A stretch of 7,464 bases of DNA from Verrucomicrobiales bacterium (GTDB lineage: Bacteria; Verrucomicrobiota; Verrucomicrobiia; Verrucomicrobiales; DEV007), in assembly GCA_002696885.1 (NCBI GenBank), contig NZSO01000049.1, forward strand, positions 1 through 7,464, read 5' to 3'. Positions 1 to 6,626 of this stretch are shown here, in pieces; position 1 is the first letter of the stretch; each line of letters starts with the position of its first letter. The notes under the pieces are model-generated. The model worked only from the letters and a program-made list of their open reading frames with translations, did not search any database and had not been told where the DNA came from. The position numbers and the translations under genes were made by a program.

Positions 1-1781
1 TGCTCAATAAACTCGTCTGGCCACCCAATTCTTACAACTGGAGTGTTGATACCAGCATCATGAAGGAGTTCAATTATGGCTGCACCAAATCCATTGTGTA
101 ATACATGATCTTCAAAAGTGCATATAACTTTGACATTCTTTGCCATTTCTATAATTGCTGAGCTGTCGATTGGTTTAATAAAACGTGGATTTATCAAACT
201 TACCGAATGTCCTTGTACCTCTAGCATTGAACAAGTCTTCTCGGCCATTTCAAACAAATGACCTAAGCCAATTAGACCAACGTCATTACCACTTTTAATA
301 ATTTCGGCTTTTCCGATCTCAATTATTTCAGGCTTTTCTTTTGGCTGCACACCCGGTCCAGCTCCACGAGGATACCTCACTGCGATAGGGCCTGAATCGT
401 GATTTGCCATGGTCCAAAGCATATCAACAAATTCATCCTCATCTTTAGGCTGCATAAAGATGAAATTAGGAACATGTCTGAGATAACCGATATCAAAAAG
501 ACCGTGGTGGGTAGGTCCGTCATCTCCTGAGAGTCCAGCCCGGTCCATACAGATGCGTACTGGTAAATTTTGAATGCCAATATCATGAATAAGCATGTCG
601 AATGCTCTTTGCATGAATGTGGAATAGATGGTTAGAAATGGTTTGAAGTCTTGTATTGCTAAGCCGCATGAAAACAGCGCCGCGTGTTCTTCGGCAATAC
701 CTACATCAAAATACCGGTCACTGACCTCCTTGTTGTCTCTGAAAGTAGCAAGGCCTGTTCCTCCTGGCATTGCTGCAGTTATAACGGCAATACTTTCATC
801 TTCTTTTGCGAATTCAGTTAATTTTTCGCCGTAAATTTGAGAGTATGTTGGACTCGAGCCAGGGTCGGTTTCACCTGTCTCAACTTTATATTTTCCGAGA
901 CCATGAAATTTGTCAGGTTTTTCTAATGCAGGTTTATAGCCGTGACCTTTTTCTGTAATGATGTGTAAGATTACCGGTTCGTTTTGTTCTTTTAAAAATT
1001 CGAATGTCTTGATCAGCAGTGGAAGATCATGACCATCAATCGGGCCGTAATAACGAAGACCAAATTCTTCAAAAAGAACACTTGGAACTAATACATTCTT
1101 AGCACCCTTCTCAACTTTTGATGCCAGTCTGCTGACTTTATCACCTAATCGTTTGGAAACAAAGTTCGCTGCGGCTTCGTGTAGTCCTGCGTACGCCTTG
1201 CTGGTGGTAATTTTATTAAAATACTTTGCTATTGCTCCGACATTTTTATCTATAGACCATTCATTATCATTTAGAACAATGATTAATGGTCCCTCTAAAT
1301 TAGAAACATTGTTCAAGGCCTCGAAAGTGGGTCCGCACGTAAAAGCAGCATCACCTGCAACGGCCACCACATGATCATTGCTTTCCTTTAGCTTATTCGC
1401 CATTGCCATACCCAGTGCTGCTGAGAGTGCTGTTCCTGCATGACCGGCACCATAGCAATCATGTTCACTCTCACTTCTGAGGAGGAATCCGTTTAGTCCC
1501 TCATACTGCCGGATAGTATTGATTTTATCCCATCGTCCAGTGAGCATTTTATGGACATAACCTTGATGAGAAACATCAAACAGAAATTTGTCTTTGGGTG
1601 TTTCAAAAACTCTATGTAAAGCGATCGTTAATTCCACAACACCAAGATTCGGTCCCAAGTGGCCACCGGTTTGAGATAAACTGTTAATCAAAGTTTCTCG
1701 TATCTCTTTGGCTAGTTCACTCAGTTGATCCTCTGGTAGGGCTTTGAGGTCTTTGGGGCTTTTGATCTCAGTTAATTTCAC
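1..1781 (-). CDS. dxs: 1-deoxy-D-xylulose-5-phosphate synthase, C-terminus cut by window edge
   Basis: Dxs condenses pyruvate and glyceraldehyde 3-phosphate, using thiamine diphosphate (ThDP), to 1-deoxy-D-xylulose 5-phosphate, the entry step of the MEP isoprenoid pathway; it is cytoplasmic. The visible part is 593 whole codons; the family is usually about 620-640 residues, so roughly the last 40 are missing. Visible landmarks are the N-terminal TGGHLGPNLGVVEL segment (H41), SHQGYVHKMLTG (71-82), the ThDP/metal loop GDAAFTCG (143-150) followed by LNDNEWSI, the catalytic glutamate in IAEEH (E364, equivalent to E. coli E370), and DRAGLSGDDGPTHHG in the pyrimidine-binding domain. The start is GTG at 1781: the frame is closed by a TGA shortly upstream, no ATG, GTG or TTG lies between, and the N-terminus then matches the family (VKLTEIKSPKDLKAL). 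There is no Shine-Dalgarno sequence. It lies 56 bases after xseB on the same strand, a common pairing. Identity is very secure. The loop reads GDAA where many homologues have GDGA. Confidence 0.97.
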   Translation of the reverse strand, partial: MKLTEIKSPKDLKALPEDQLSELAKEIRETLINSLSQTGGHLGPNLGVVELTIALHRVFETPKDKFLFDVSHQGYVHKMLTGRWDKINTIRQYEGLNGFLLRSESEHDCYGAGHAGTALSAALGMAMANKLKESNDHVVAVAGDAAFTCGPTFEALNNVSNLEGPLIIVLNDNEWSIDKNVGAIAKYFNKITTSKAYAGLHEAAANFVSKRLGDKVSRLASKVEKGAKNVLVPSVLFEEFGLRYYGPIDGHDLPLLIKTFEFLKEQNEPVILHIITEKGHGYKPALEKPDKFHGLGKYKVETGETDPGSSPTYSQIYGEKLTEFAKEDESIAVITAAMPGGTGLATFRDNKEVSDRYFDVGIAEEHAALFSCGLAIQDFKPFLTIYSTFMQRAFDMLIHDIGIQNLPVRICMDRAGLSGDDGPTHHGLFDIGYLRHVPNFIFMQPKDEDEFVDMLWTMANHDSGPIAVRYPRGAGPGVQPKEKPEIIEIGKAEIIKSGNDVGLIGLGHLFEMAEKTCSMLEVQGHSVSLINPRFIKPIDSSAIIEMAKNVKVICTFEDHVLHNGFGAAIIELLHDAGINTPVVRIGWPDEFIE

Positions 1782-1800
1782 TGTGTTATTATTAAATTTG

Positions 1801-1839
1801 GAGGCTAAATTCTTTACTATTAAACGTTTTATTCGCCTC
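1801..1839 (-). other. inverted repeat/hairpin spanning the xseB-dxs gap
   Basis: On the minus-strand transcript GAGGC (1835-1839, beginning inside the xseB TGA stop codon) can pair with GCCTC (1801-1805). Two more A-T pairs follow after one mismatch, leaving a loop of just over 20 bases. The 3' arm ends about 20 bases before the dxs GTG. No run of U follows, so it is not a typical intrinsic terminator. It could be a processing or translation-control structure, or chance. Confidence 0.3.
1820..1829. repeat. TTAAACGTTT motif ahead of dxs (copy 2)
   Basis: This is identical in sequence and orientation to the motif at 2108-2117. It lies in the 56-base xseB-dxs gap, 38 bases upstream of the dxs GTG, and sits in the loop of the GAGGC/GCCTC hairpin described separately. 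Confidence 0.4.
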
Positions 1840-2098
1840 AGTCAGCGATTTCGTCAAGTTCATCTAGCTTTGGAGCGTCTTTATTTAGATCCTTGTTAAT
1901 TTGCTCCACTTTTTTTCGGGCGACATTAATTTTTTCTTTGCAAACACTTAACAGTTTGGTCCCTTCCTCATAATCCTTCAATAATTCCTCCAATGGAACT
2001 CGTTCATTTTCCATTTTTTCAATTATTTCTTCTAACCTTTCAATAGCGTCTTCAAAATGAAGATCACTTTTGGTATTGGCTTGTTTTTTGGAAGGCAT
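1838..2098 (-). CDS. xseB: exodeoxyribonuclease VII small subunit
   Basis: This is the small subunit of exonuclease VII, which binds XseA to form an enzyme that degrades single-stranded DNA from both ends to oligonucleotides. The product has 86 residues, normal for the family (about 70-90). It starts with a short Lys-rich tail (residues 1-11), then shows the family core FEDAIERLEEIIEKMEN (15-31), VPLEELLKDYEEGTKLL (34-50) and a third helix with CKEKINVARKKVEQI (53-67). The whole is highly charged and helical, as expected for the helical hairpin that wraps XseA. The C-terminal tail is acidic. xseA is not in the window. The ATG at 2098 has a strong upstream promoter and no Shine-Dalgarno sequence; the leader is A-rich before the ATG. 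dxs follows 56 bases downstream on the same strand, so the two are probably co-transcribed. The family call is secure from the motif pattern and size. Confidence 0.93.
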   Translation of the reverse strand: MPSKKQANTKSDLHFEDAIERLEEIIEKMENERVPLEELLKDYEEGTKLLSVCKEKINVARKKVEQINKDLNKDAPKLDELDEIAD

Positions 2099-2107
2099 TG
2101 TTTTTGG

Positions 2108-2117
2108 TTAAACGTTT
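2108..2117. repeat. TTAAACGTTT motif in the xseB leader (copy 1)
   Basis: The ten-base TTAAACGTTT contains the 8-base perfect palindrome AAACGTTT. This copy lies between the predicted transcription start and the xseB ATG, nine bases upstream of the start codon. An identical copy lies at 1820-1829 ahead of dxs. It is a possible operator or a chance repeat in AT-rich DNA. Confidence 0.4.
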
Positions 2118-2135
2118 GTTTATTGTAAACGCGAA

Positions 2136-2164
2136 ATAATAGGAAATTTATCCCAAAATATCAA
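2136..2164 (-). promoter_or_regulatory. predicted sigma-70-type promoter for xseB(-dxs)
   Basis: On the minus strand, TTGATA (2159-2164) is separated by exactly 17 bases from TATTAT (2136-2141); each hexamer matches the consensus at five of six positions. The predicted transcription start is near 2129, giving a leader of about 30 bases before the xseB ATG at 2098. It lies in the 83-base gap after the glycosyltransferase stop codon, so xseB and dxs can be expressed independently of upstream genes. This is a by-eye match; there is no experimental support. Confidence 0.6.
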
Positions 2165-2181
2165 TTACTGATAATTTAAGA

Positions 2182-3999
2182 TTATTGATCAGGATCAACC
2201 AAGAAGAAATACCCGCTAGTTGTTAATTTAGGATCTACTTTTTTAAATGGTAATCCCTCTAATGATTCGATTATGTTTAAACCATCTTTTAGCCAAGATT
2301 TGGGTTGAGTAGGATCCGTACCAGTTCCTGCCGAGGCAACAGTTTGGCCAACAATGATTGGAGCCCACTCCTTTTCCTCACGATAGGTTAGGTTTAAAAG
2401 GGATTTAGTCATCGACCTTGGAGTAATTAAAATGCCAGAAAATGGATTTTTATGTTCTTTCGTGCGTTTCATGATTTCCCTTAGATCTGCTTTTGTTGTG
2501 GGCAACCAAAGGGCAGTGCGATCTCCATACCAAGCAACCTCCCAGGGAGAATCGGTTATGACAATATCTGTTTTATTCATTTGTTTTCCAAAATAAGATA
2601 TAACAACACCTCTAGTTGCTTTTTCTTTACTTTGTATCCCTCTGGTCACACCTGGTAATAGGCTTAATACCATGGGGATTGTGCTTAGACCAATAGCTAT
2701 CCACAAATAGCCATTTTCTGATATGATTGGAATGTTGCTGGTCAATCCGATTCTGCTCCACAAAATAGCAAGCATCGCTAATCCATAAGCAGTCATAAGA
2801 GGTATGAATAATAAATGTATCTGATTGGCATCGGGTCCAGATATTCCAGAACTTTGATTGGATACTCCAAATAGTGACATTCCAATAACAGCTGGTACCC
2901 ACATTGCCAGAACAAACCATTTAAAGGCGGCTATTTGAGGTCTTTTGAAAGGGTGAAGTAATGCTAAAAAGAATAGTGGAGCAGCTATGATTGAACCAAG
3001 AAATGAGTATATACCATTCAATTGGTATAGAGATGATGTCAGTACTTTTGAGGCAAAACCTTTTCTAAAAATGTTATCCTTACTTAAATTATAGCTTCTA
3101 AAAACTTCTTCCTCGGCAGCTCCCATTCCTCCAAACATGGAAAAATATCCTGACCCTAAAATATCACCTGCGGTATTTAAATTTCGTAAGCACCAAGGAA
3201 GAATAATGATTAAGAAAACAATGAGCATACTTAAACCTGCTGCTCCCCTCGGTTTAAAATAGAAGCATGAGAAAATGACTAGACCAATGAAAGGCCATAA
3301 TGCCATCCAATGGGTCAATGCTAATAGCCCGAAGCAAACAGCTCCGAGGATTAATAGTGCTAATGGTTTTTTCTCTAAGCATTGAGCCTCAACCGCTCTA
3401 TAAACAAAATAACATCCCAAGGTAAATAAAAATAGCATTAACATTTGCGGCAAGCCGCTCTGAGAGTATCGCCAAAGTAACTCGCATAAAAGCATCAGCA
3501 GTGCCGTCACCCCTCCAATCTTGGCATCAAAGATTCTTGAGATGAAAAGAAAAGTCACTCCGATTGAGGCTAAGAGAAAGAAAATGGATGTCGCTGTAAT
3601 TATTCTATCTAAATAATAGACCGTTGAATTATTATCCCAGCCAAAATCGTTATCTCCTTTAAAGAGTCTAATTATAACAGAATTAAGAATCGGATTTAAA
3701 GGTGCGTGATAGGTGTCTTTAAACCCAACAATTTTTACTCCCTCAGGATCTTCAGTATTTTCATCTGCTTGATACAAGGAGAGAGGGCGGATCATTTTTG
3801 TTTGAAAGCTACCTGATCTGGCGAGCTCTCTTGCGATCTGAGCTTGTTCAATACCCTTAGGCGAGGTGAGTTGTTTGAATCCAGGCCCTAAGTAGAAAAG
3901 CATTAGGCCAAAGAGAAGAAGAAGAAATAACAATCGACGAAGAATCAGAGCTCCGCTGAGTTCTTCTTTAGAATCTGAAAAAAAATTCCTGAGAGACAT
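2182..3999 (-). CDS. polytopic GT-C (ArnT/PMT-like) membrane glycosyltransferase, substrate unknown
   Basis: A 605-residue inner-membrane protein resembling the GT39/GT83 (PMT/ArnT) glycosyltransferases, which move a sugar from a polyprenyl-phosphate carrier to a lipid or protein on the outer face of the membrane. After a cytoplasmic N-terminus and a first membrane helix (about 19-39) comes a first loop with KGIEQAQIARELARSGSF (49-65). There an acidic residue (E51) sits where the family has its catalytic Asp/Glu, and the loop continues to TYHAPLNPIL (96-105), like the family's His/Lys-Pro-Leu motif. About ten more hydrophobic helices follow (near 133-154, 160-177, 183-200, 212-229, 231-248, 254-271 and four between about 330 and 452), including PWCLRN (268-273). 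Residues about 457-605 form a soluble domain with SPWEVAWYGDR (484-494). It has its own predicted promoter in the 64-base gap behind the response regulator. Fold and class are fairly sure; donor and acceptor cannot be read from sequence. It could act on lipid A, lipoproteins or envelope polysaccharide. Confidence 0.72.
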   Translation of the reverse strand: MSLRNFFSDSKEELSGALILRRLLFLLLLFGLMLFYLGPGFKQLTSPKGIEQAQIARELARSGSFQTKMIRPLSLYQADENTEDPEGVKIVGFKDTYHAPLNPILNSVIIRLFKGDNDFGWDNNSTVYYLDRIITATSIFFLLASIGVTFLFISRIFDAKIGGVTALLMLLCELLWRYSQSGLPQMLMLFLFTLGCYFVYRAVEAQCLEKKPLALLILGAVCFGLLALTHWMALWPFIGLVIFSCFYFKPRGAAGLSMLIVFLIIILPWCLRNLNTAGDILGSGYFSMFGGMGAAEEEVFRSYNLSKDNIFRKGFASKVLTSSLYQLNGIYSFLGSIIAAPLFFLALLHPFKRPQIAAFKWFVLAMWVPAVIGMSLFGVSNQSSGISGPDANQIHLLFIPLMTAYGLAMLAILWSRIGLTSNIPIISENGYLWIAIGLSTIPMVLSLLPGVTRGIQSKEKATRGVVISYFGKQMNKTDIVITDSPWEVAWYGDRTALWLPTTKADLREIMKRTKEHKNPFSGILITPRSMTKSLLNLTYREEKEWAPIIVGQTVASAGTGTDPTQPKSWLKDGLNIIESLEGLPFKKVDPKLTTSGYFFLVDPDQ

Positions 4000-4007
4000 A
4001 AGTCTTT

Positions 4008-4036
4008 ATTTTATGGGTTATCCTATTAGCACTCAA
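4008..4036 (-). promoter_or_regulatory. predicted sigma-70-type promoter for the membrane glycosyltransferase
   Basis: On the minus strand, TTGAGT (4031-4036) and TAAAAT (4008-4013) are separated by 17 bases, matching the consensus at four and five of six positions. Only 8 bases separate the -10 element from the ATG at 3999, so transcription would begin at, or one or two bases before, the start codon. That predicts a leaderless or near-leaderless mRNA. It sits in the 64-base gap behind the response regulator gene. Confidence 0.45.
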
Positions 4037-4048
4037 ATCATATTTCCT

Positions 4049-4062
4049 AGTATTCTCATACT
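4049..4062 (-). other. short hairpin just after the response regulator stop codon
   Basis: On the minus-strand transcript AGTAT-GAGA-ATACT forms a 5-base-pair stem closed by a GAGA (GNRA-class) tetraloop, starting one base after the TAA at 4064-4066. The stem is mostly A-T and no U-tract follows, so a terminator role is doubtful; it may be an mRNA 3'-end or processing element. Confidence 0.25.
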
Positions 4063-4063
4063 T

Positions 4064-5416
4064 TTATTGAGTTTCTTTAAGTTTTCTTTGAAGTGTTCTA
4101 CGGCTGATACCTAATAATTTTGCCGCTTCCGTTCTGTTCTCATCAGTGTGACTCAATGCACTTGCTATCAGTTGAGATTCCATTTGAGCCAAGTTGAATG
4201 TCTGAGAATCTTCTTCTTTCATCTGATGTTTATCCTTTGGCATTGGGGTTTCTCCTCGAATTGCAGCTGGAAGATGGCGTAATGTGATTTTAGTGCCATT
4301 ACTCATTACGACACCGTGTTCGATAGCTGTTCTAAGTTCTCTAACGTTACCAGGCCATTGATGTTCAATTAATACTCTCATCGCATCATTAGAAAGATCC
4401 TTGATGGGCTTATTATTCTCCTCTGCGAATTCTTTGAGGAAGGCTGTCGCTAATAGAGGGATATCCTCAGATCTCATTCTGAGTGGAGGTAGTGTTATTT
4501 TAACTACATTCAATCGATAATAAAGATCTTCGCGAAATTTACCCTCGGATACTAGCTCTGGAATATTTTTATTGGTTGCAGCAACAAGCCGGACGTCAAT
4601 TTTTATCGTTTTATTCCCGCCGACTCTTTCGATGGTTCTTTCCCCGAGAGCCCGGAGTAATTTTACTTGGGTAGAGGAATCGATTTCACCGATTTCATCC
4701 AAAAATAAAGTGCCTCCGTCGGCTTGTTCAATTCGACCGATTCTCTTTTCAGTAGCACCCGTAAAAGCTCCTTTCTCATGGCCGAATAATTCACTTTCGA
4801 GTAACTGTGGCGATAGTGCGGCACAATGCACTGTAATCAGTTTAGACTTTGGTCGACCGCTAAGATTGTGAATGGCTTTTGCAACTAATTCTTTTCCGGT
4901 TCCGTTCTCCCCATCGATTAATACGGTCGCTTTAGAGCTGGCAACTTGTTCAATCGTTTCAAAGACAGGCTGCATGGCTGGAGATTTCCCAAGTATGTTT
5001 GATATGGTAAATTTTTTTTGAACTTGTTTCTTTAATTGAGAGTTTTCTTCCTTAAGTGATCTGGTGTTGAGAGCTCTTTTGATAAGAATTTCTAACTGAT
5101 CTATGTTCAATGGTTTTGTTACAAAATGGTATGCTCCTCTTTTCATAGCCTCGACAGCTGTATCTACGGACCCATAGGCAGTCATCATGATGCTTATTGG
5201 CGGCTGAGGTAGTTGAAGTGCCAACTCGATGAGTTCCATGCCGTCTTCAGCTCCTAGTCTTAAATCGGTAACTAAAACATCAATAATCTCATTCTCTAAA
5301 ACATCTTTAGCCCCCTTTATATTTGATGAAATGTAGACATCAAATTCATCTTCCAAAGAGAGTCGCAGCCCCTCTCGGGTGTTTTTTTCATCATCAACTA
5401 TTAAAATCGTATTCAT
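4064..5416 (-). CDS. NtrC-family sigma-54-dependent response regulator
   Basis: A 450-residue transcriptional activator of RNA polymerase-sigma-54, with all three standard domains. The receiver (1-115) has D8/D9, phospho-acceptor D51, T79 and K101. The central AAA+ domain (about 140-370) has Walker A GENGTGKE (169-176), the sigma-54-contacting GAFTGA loop (216-221), Walker B GGTLFLDE (234-241) and the arginine-rich FREDLYYRL segment (294-302). The C-terminal Fis-type helix-turn-helix ends in NRTEAAKLLGISRRTLQRKL (427-446). All catalytic and coupling residues are present, so it should be phosphorylation-dependent and ATP-hydrolysing. A TTG at 5419 precedes the ATG at 5416 in frame; I chose the ATG because MNTILIVDDE is the normal receiver start. 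It follows the histidine kinase by 28 bases, which indicates a cognate pair. The class is certain; the target genes are unknown, and no convincing -24/-12 promoter is visible in this window, so I do not assign ntrC or another specific symbol. Confidence 0.95.
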   Translation of the reverse strand: MNTILIVDDEKNTREGLRLSLEDEFDVYISSNIKGAKDVLENEIIDVLVTDLRLGAEDGMELIELALQLPQPPISIMMTAYGSVDTAVEAMKRGAYHFVTKPLNIDQLEILIKRALNTRSLKEENSQLKKQVQKKFTISNILGKSPAMQPVFETIEQVASSKATVLIDGENGTGKELVAKAIHNLSGRPKSKLITVHCAALSPQLLESELFGHEKGAFTGATEKRIGRIEQADGGTLFLDEIGEIDSSTQVKLLRALGERTIERVGGNKTIKIDVRLVAATNKNIPELVSEGKFREDLYYRLNVVKITLPPLRMRSEDIPLLATAFLKEFAEENNKPIKDLSNDAMRVLIEHQWPGNVRELRTAIEHGVVMSNGTKITLRHLPAAIRGETPMPKDKHQMKEEDSQTFNLAQMESQLIASALSHTDENRTEAAKLLGISRRTLQRKLKETQ

Positions 5417-5444
5417 CAATATCTAAGGTGAATTAATAGAACAA

Positions 5445-6614
5445 TTAATCGATTCCTACTTTTTCAAAGGGAAGTAAACGAACGTTTCGTTGCCGCCTAG
5501 GAAGAGAGATGCAAACGGATGTTCCAGAACCCTGTTCGCTAGAAATTTTAATATCGCCACCATGTTCTCTAATAATTCTTCTTATGATAAGTAAACCAAG
5601 TCCCGTCCCAGATTTTTTTGTAGTAAAGTAAGGTTGAAAAACTGTTGATAGGTTTTCTGCAGAAATGCCCTCACCTGTATCATCAAATGTAATGAGGATA
5701 TGATTATCTGACATGTCTGTTTTGACTGTAATTTCTCCACCCTCTTGAGTGGCTTGTGTTGAGTTTTTTACGATATTATAAAATGCCTGTTTGATTTGAT
5801 CTGGATCAAGCTCCAAGGCTGGTAAAGCTGAGCGCAGTTTTAATGTAAGTTTTAGTCCCCGGTCTTTAATTTCGGGTTCTAAAAATCTCATCGATTCTTT
5901 GATGAGTTCATTTATATCGGTCGGCTCTAGTTGTGGCTTTGAAGGCCTAATTGCTTTAAGGAATTGGTCAACAATATGGTCTAATCTCTTTACCTCGTCC
6001 GCAGAAGTTTCTACAAGATCTCTTAGTTCTGCCTCATATAAATCAGGTACGGCCTTTTTAAGTTTTCTCTCTAATAGCTGTAAATGTATGTTGATTGAAT
6101 TTAGTGGATTTCCTATTTCGTGAGCAACTCCAGCTGCGAGCATTGTAAGTGCACCAATTTTCTCGGACTCTAGTTTTTCTTCCTCACCTTTTCGTGATTC
6201 GGTAATATCCCGTATCAGCATTAAAAAGACGGGCTCAGTGTTTTCTGAATTGGTTCCTATTGGTTTTATATAAAAATTAAGATACTTACTTTCAGGATAG
6301 AAAAGTTCGAGATCTCTTGAAATGGCATCGTTATTACCTGAGATAAGATTATCCCATTCTAGCCCCTGAATATGATCGGAGACATTTCCGCCTTTAACCT
6401 TTTTCCGATCAAGGCCAAAAAATCTGGAAGCACCTTCATTAATGTAATGAATGATTCCAGACCCCGTCGCAACAATGACACCTTCTTGAAGAGCATCAAA
6501 AATGCTCTTAAAGAAATCACTTTCTTCTGCCAGACGATTAAGGAAATTTTGAACTTCGTTGGATCCAACTTGGTCAACGCGTTCAATCAGCTTGTCTACG
6601 AAACGAGATTTCAT
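5445..6614 (-). CDS. soluble PAS-domain NtrB-like sensor histidine kinase
   Basis: A 389-residue cytoplasmic histidine kinase with no membrane helix, expected to phosphorylate the NtrC-type regulator encoded just downstream. It has a short N-terminal helix, a PAS sensor domain (about 33-138, opening FDALQEGVIVATGSGIIHYI and closing IRDITESR), and a HisKA dimerisation domain with the H-box AAGVAHEIGNPLNS (phospho-acceptor H165). The HATPase domain follows: N-box QAFYNIVKNSTQA (N280, N284), G1 DDTGEGI (311-317), F-box FQPYFTTK (326-333) and G2 GTGLGL (336-341). All key residues are intact. This order and the lack of transmembrane segments match NtrB/AtoS-like kinases that sense an internal signal. 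A TTG at 6617 lies just upstream in frame; the ATG at 6614 is preferred. The start codon is only 12 bases from the divergent cutA start, so its promoter probably lies inside cutA (perfect TATAAT at 6639-6644). The signal and the specific name are not determinable from sequence. Confidence 0.94.
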   Translation of the reverse strand: MKSRFVDKLIERVDQVGSNEVQNFLNRLAEESDFFKSIFDALQEGVIVATGSGIIHYINEGASRFFGLDRKKVKGGNVSDHIQGLEWDNLISGNNDAISRDLELFYPESKYLNFYIKPIGTNSENTEPVFLMLIRDITESRKGEEEKLESEKIGALTMLAAGVAHEIGNPLNSINIHLQLLERKLKKAVPDLYEAELRDLVETSADEVKRLDHIVDQFLKAIRPSKPQLEPTDINELIKESMRFLEPEIKDRGLKLTLKLRSALPALELDPDQIKQAFYNIVKNSTQATQEGGEITVKTDMSDNHILITFDDTGEGISAENLSTVFQPYFTTKKSGTGLGLLIIRRIIREHGGDIKISSEQGSGTSVCISLPRRQRNVRLLPFEKVGID

Positions 6615-6620
6615 CAAAAT
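6592..6620 (+). promoter_or_regulatory. weak candidate promoter of cutA, inside the kinase gene
   Basis: TTGTCT (6592-6597) and CAAAAT (6615-6620) are spaced by 17 bases, each matching the sigma-70 consensus at four of six positions. The -10 element ends 6 bases before the cutA ATG, so initiation would be at or next to the start codon. It overlaps the first codons of the divergent kinase. It is listed because cutA needs some promoter here and this is the best-spaced pair I can find. Confidence 0.22.
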
Positions 6621-6626
6621 ATAACT

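Noticed and set aside
628..1374. Plus-strand open frames opposite dxs (628-834 and 1153-1374).
   Set aside because: They are antisense to a well-conserved dxs frame and show no protein-like motifs or start signals.
2161..2190. An ATCAAT...ATTGAT inverted repeat after the glycosyltransferase stop as a terminator.
   Set aside because: The arms are short and A-T only, separated by a mismatched interior, without a U-tract, and overlap the -35 box of the xseB promoter.
2627..2920. A 97-codon minus-strand open frame inside the glycosyltransferase gene.
   Set aside because: It is an out-of-frame shadow of a hydrophobic coding region, with an unnatural Trp/Cys/Ser-rich composition and no family features.
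4049..4072. The AGTAT/ATACT hairpin followed by TTTATT on the plus strand as an intrinsic terminator.
   Set aside because: Nothing is transcribed on the plus strand there, the stem is only 5 mostly A-T pairs, and the U-rich stretch is on the wrong side for the minus-strand genes.
4572..4871. A plus-strand open frame opposite the AAA+ domain of the response regulator; a similar one lies at 5899-6123 opposite the kinase.
   Set aside because: They are shadows of highly conserved domains, with no independent coding evidence.
6372..6626. An 85-residue in-frame upstream extension of CutA (ATG at 6372).
   Set aside because: It runs antisense through the kinase PAS/N-terminal codons, has no resemblance to CutA, and the 110-residue form from 6627 fits the family length exactly.
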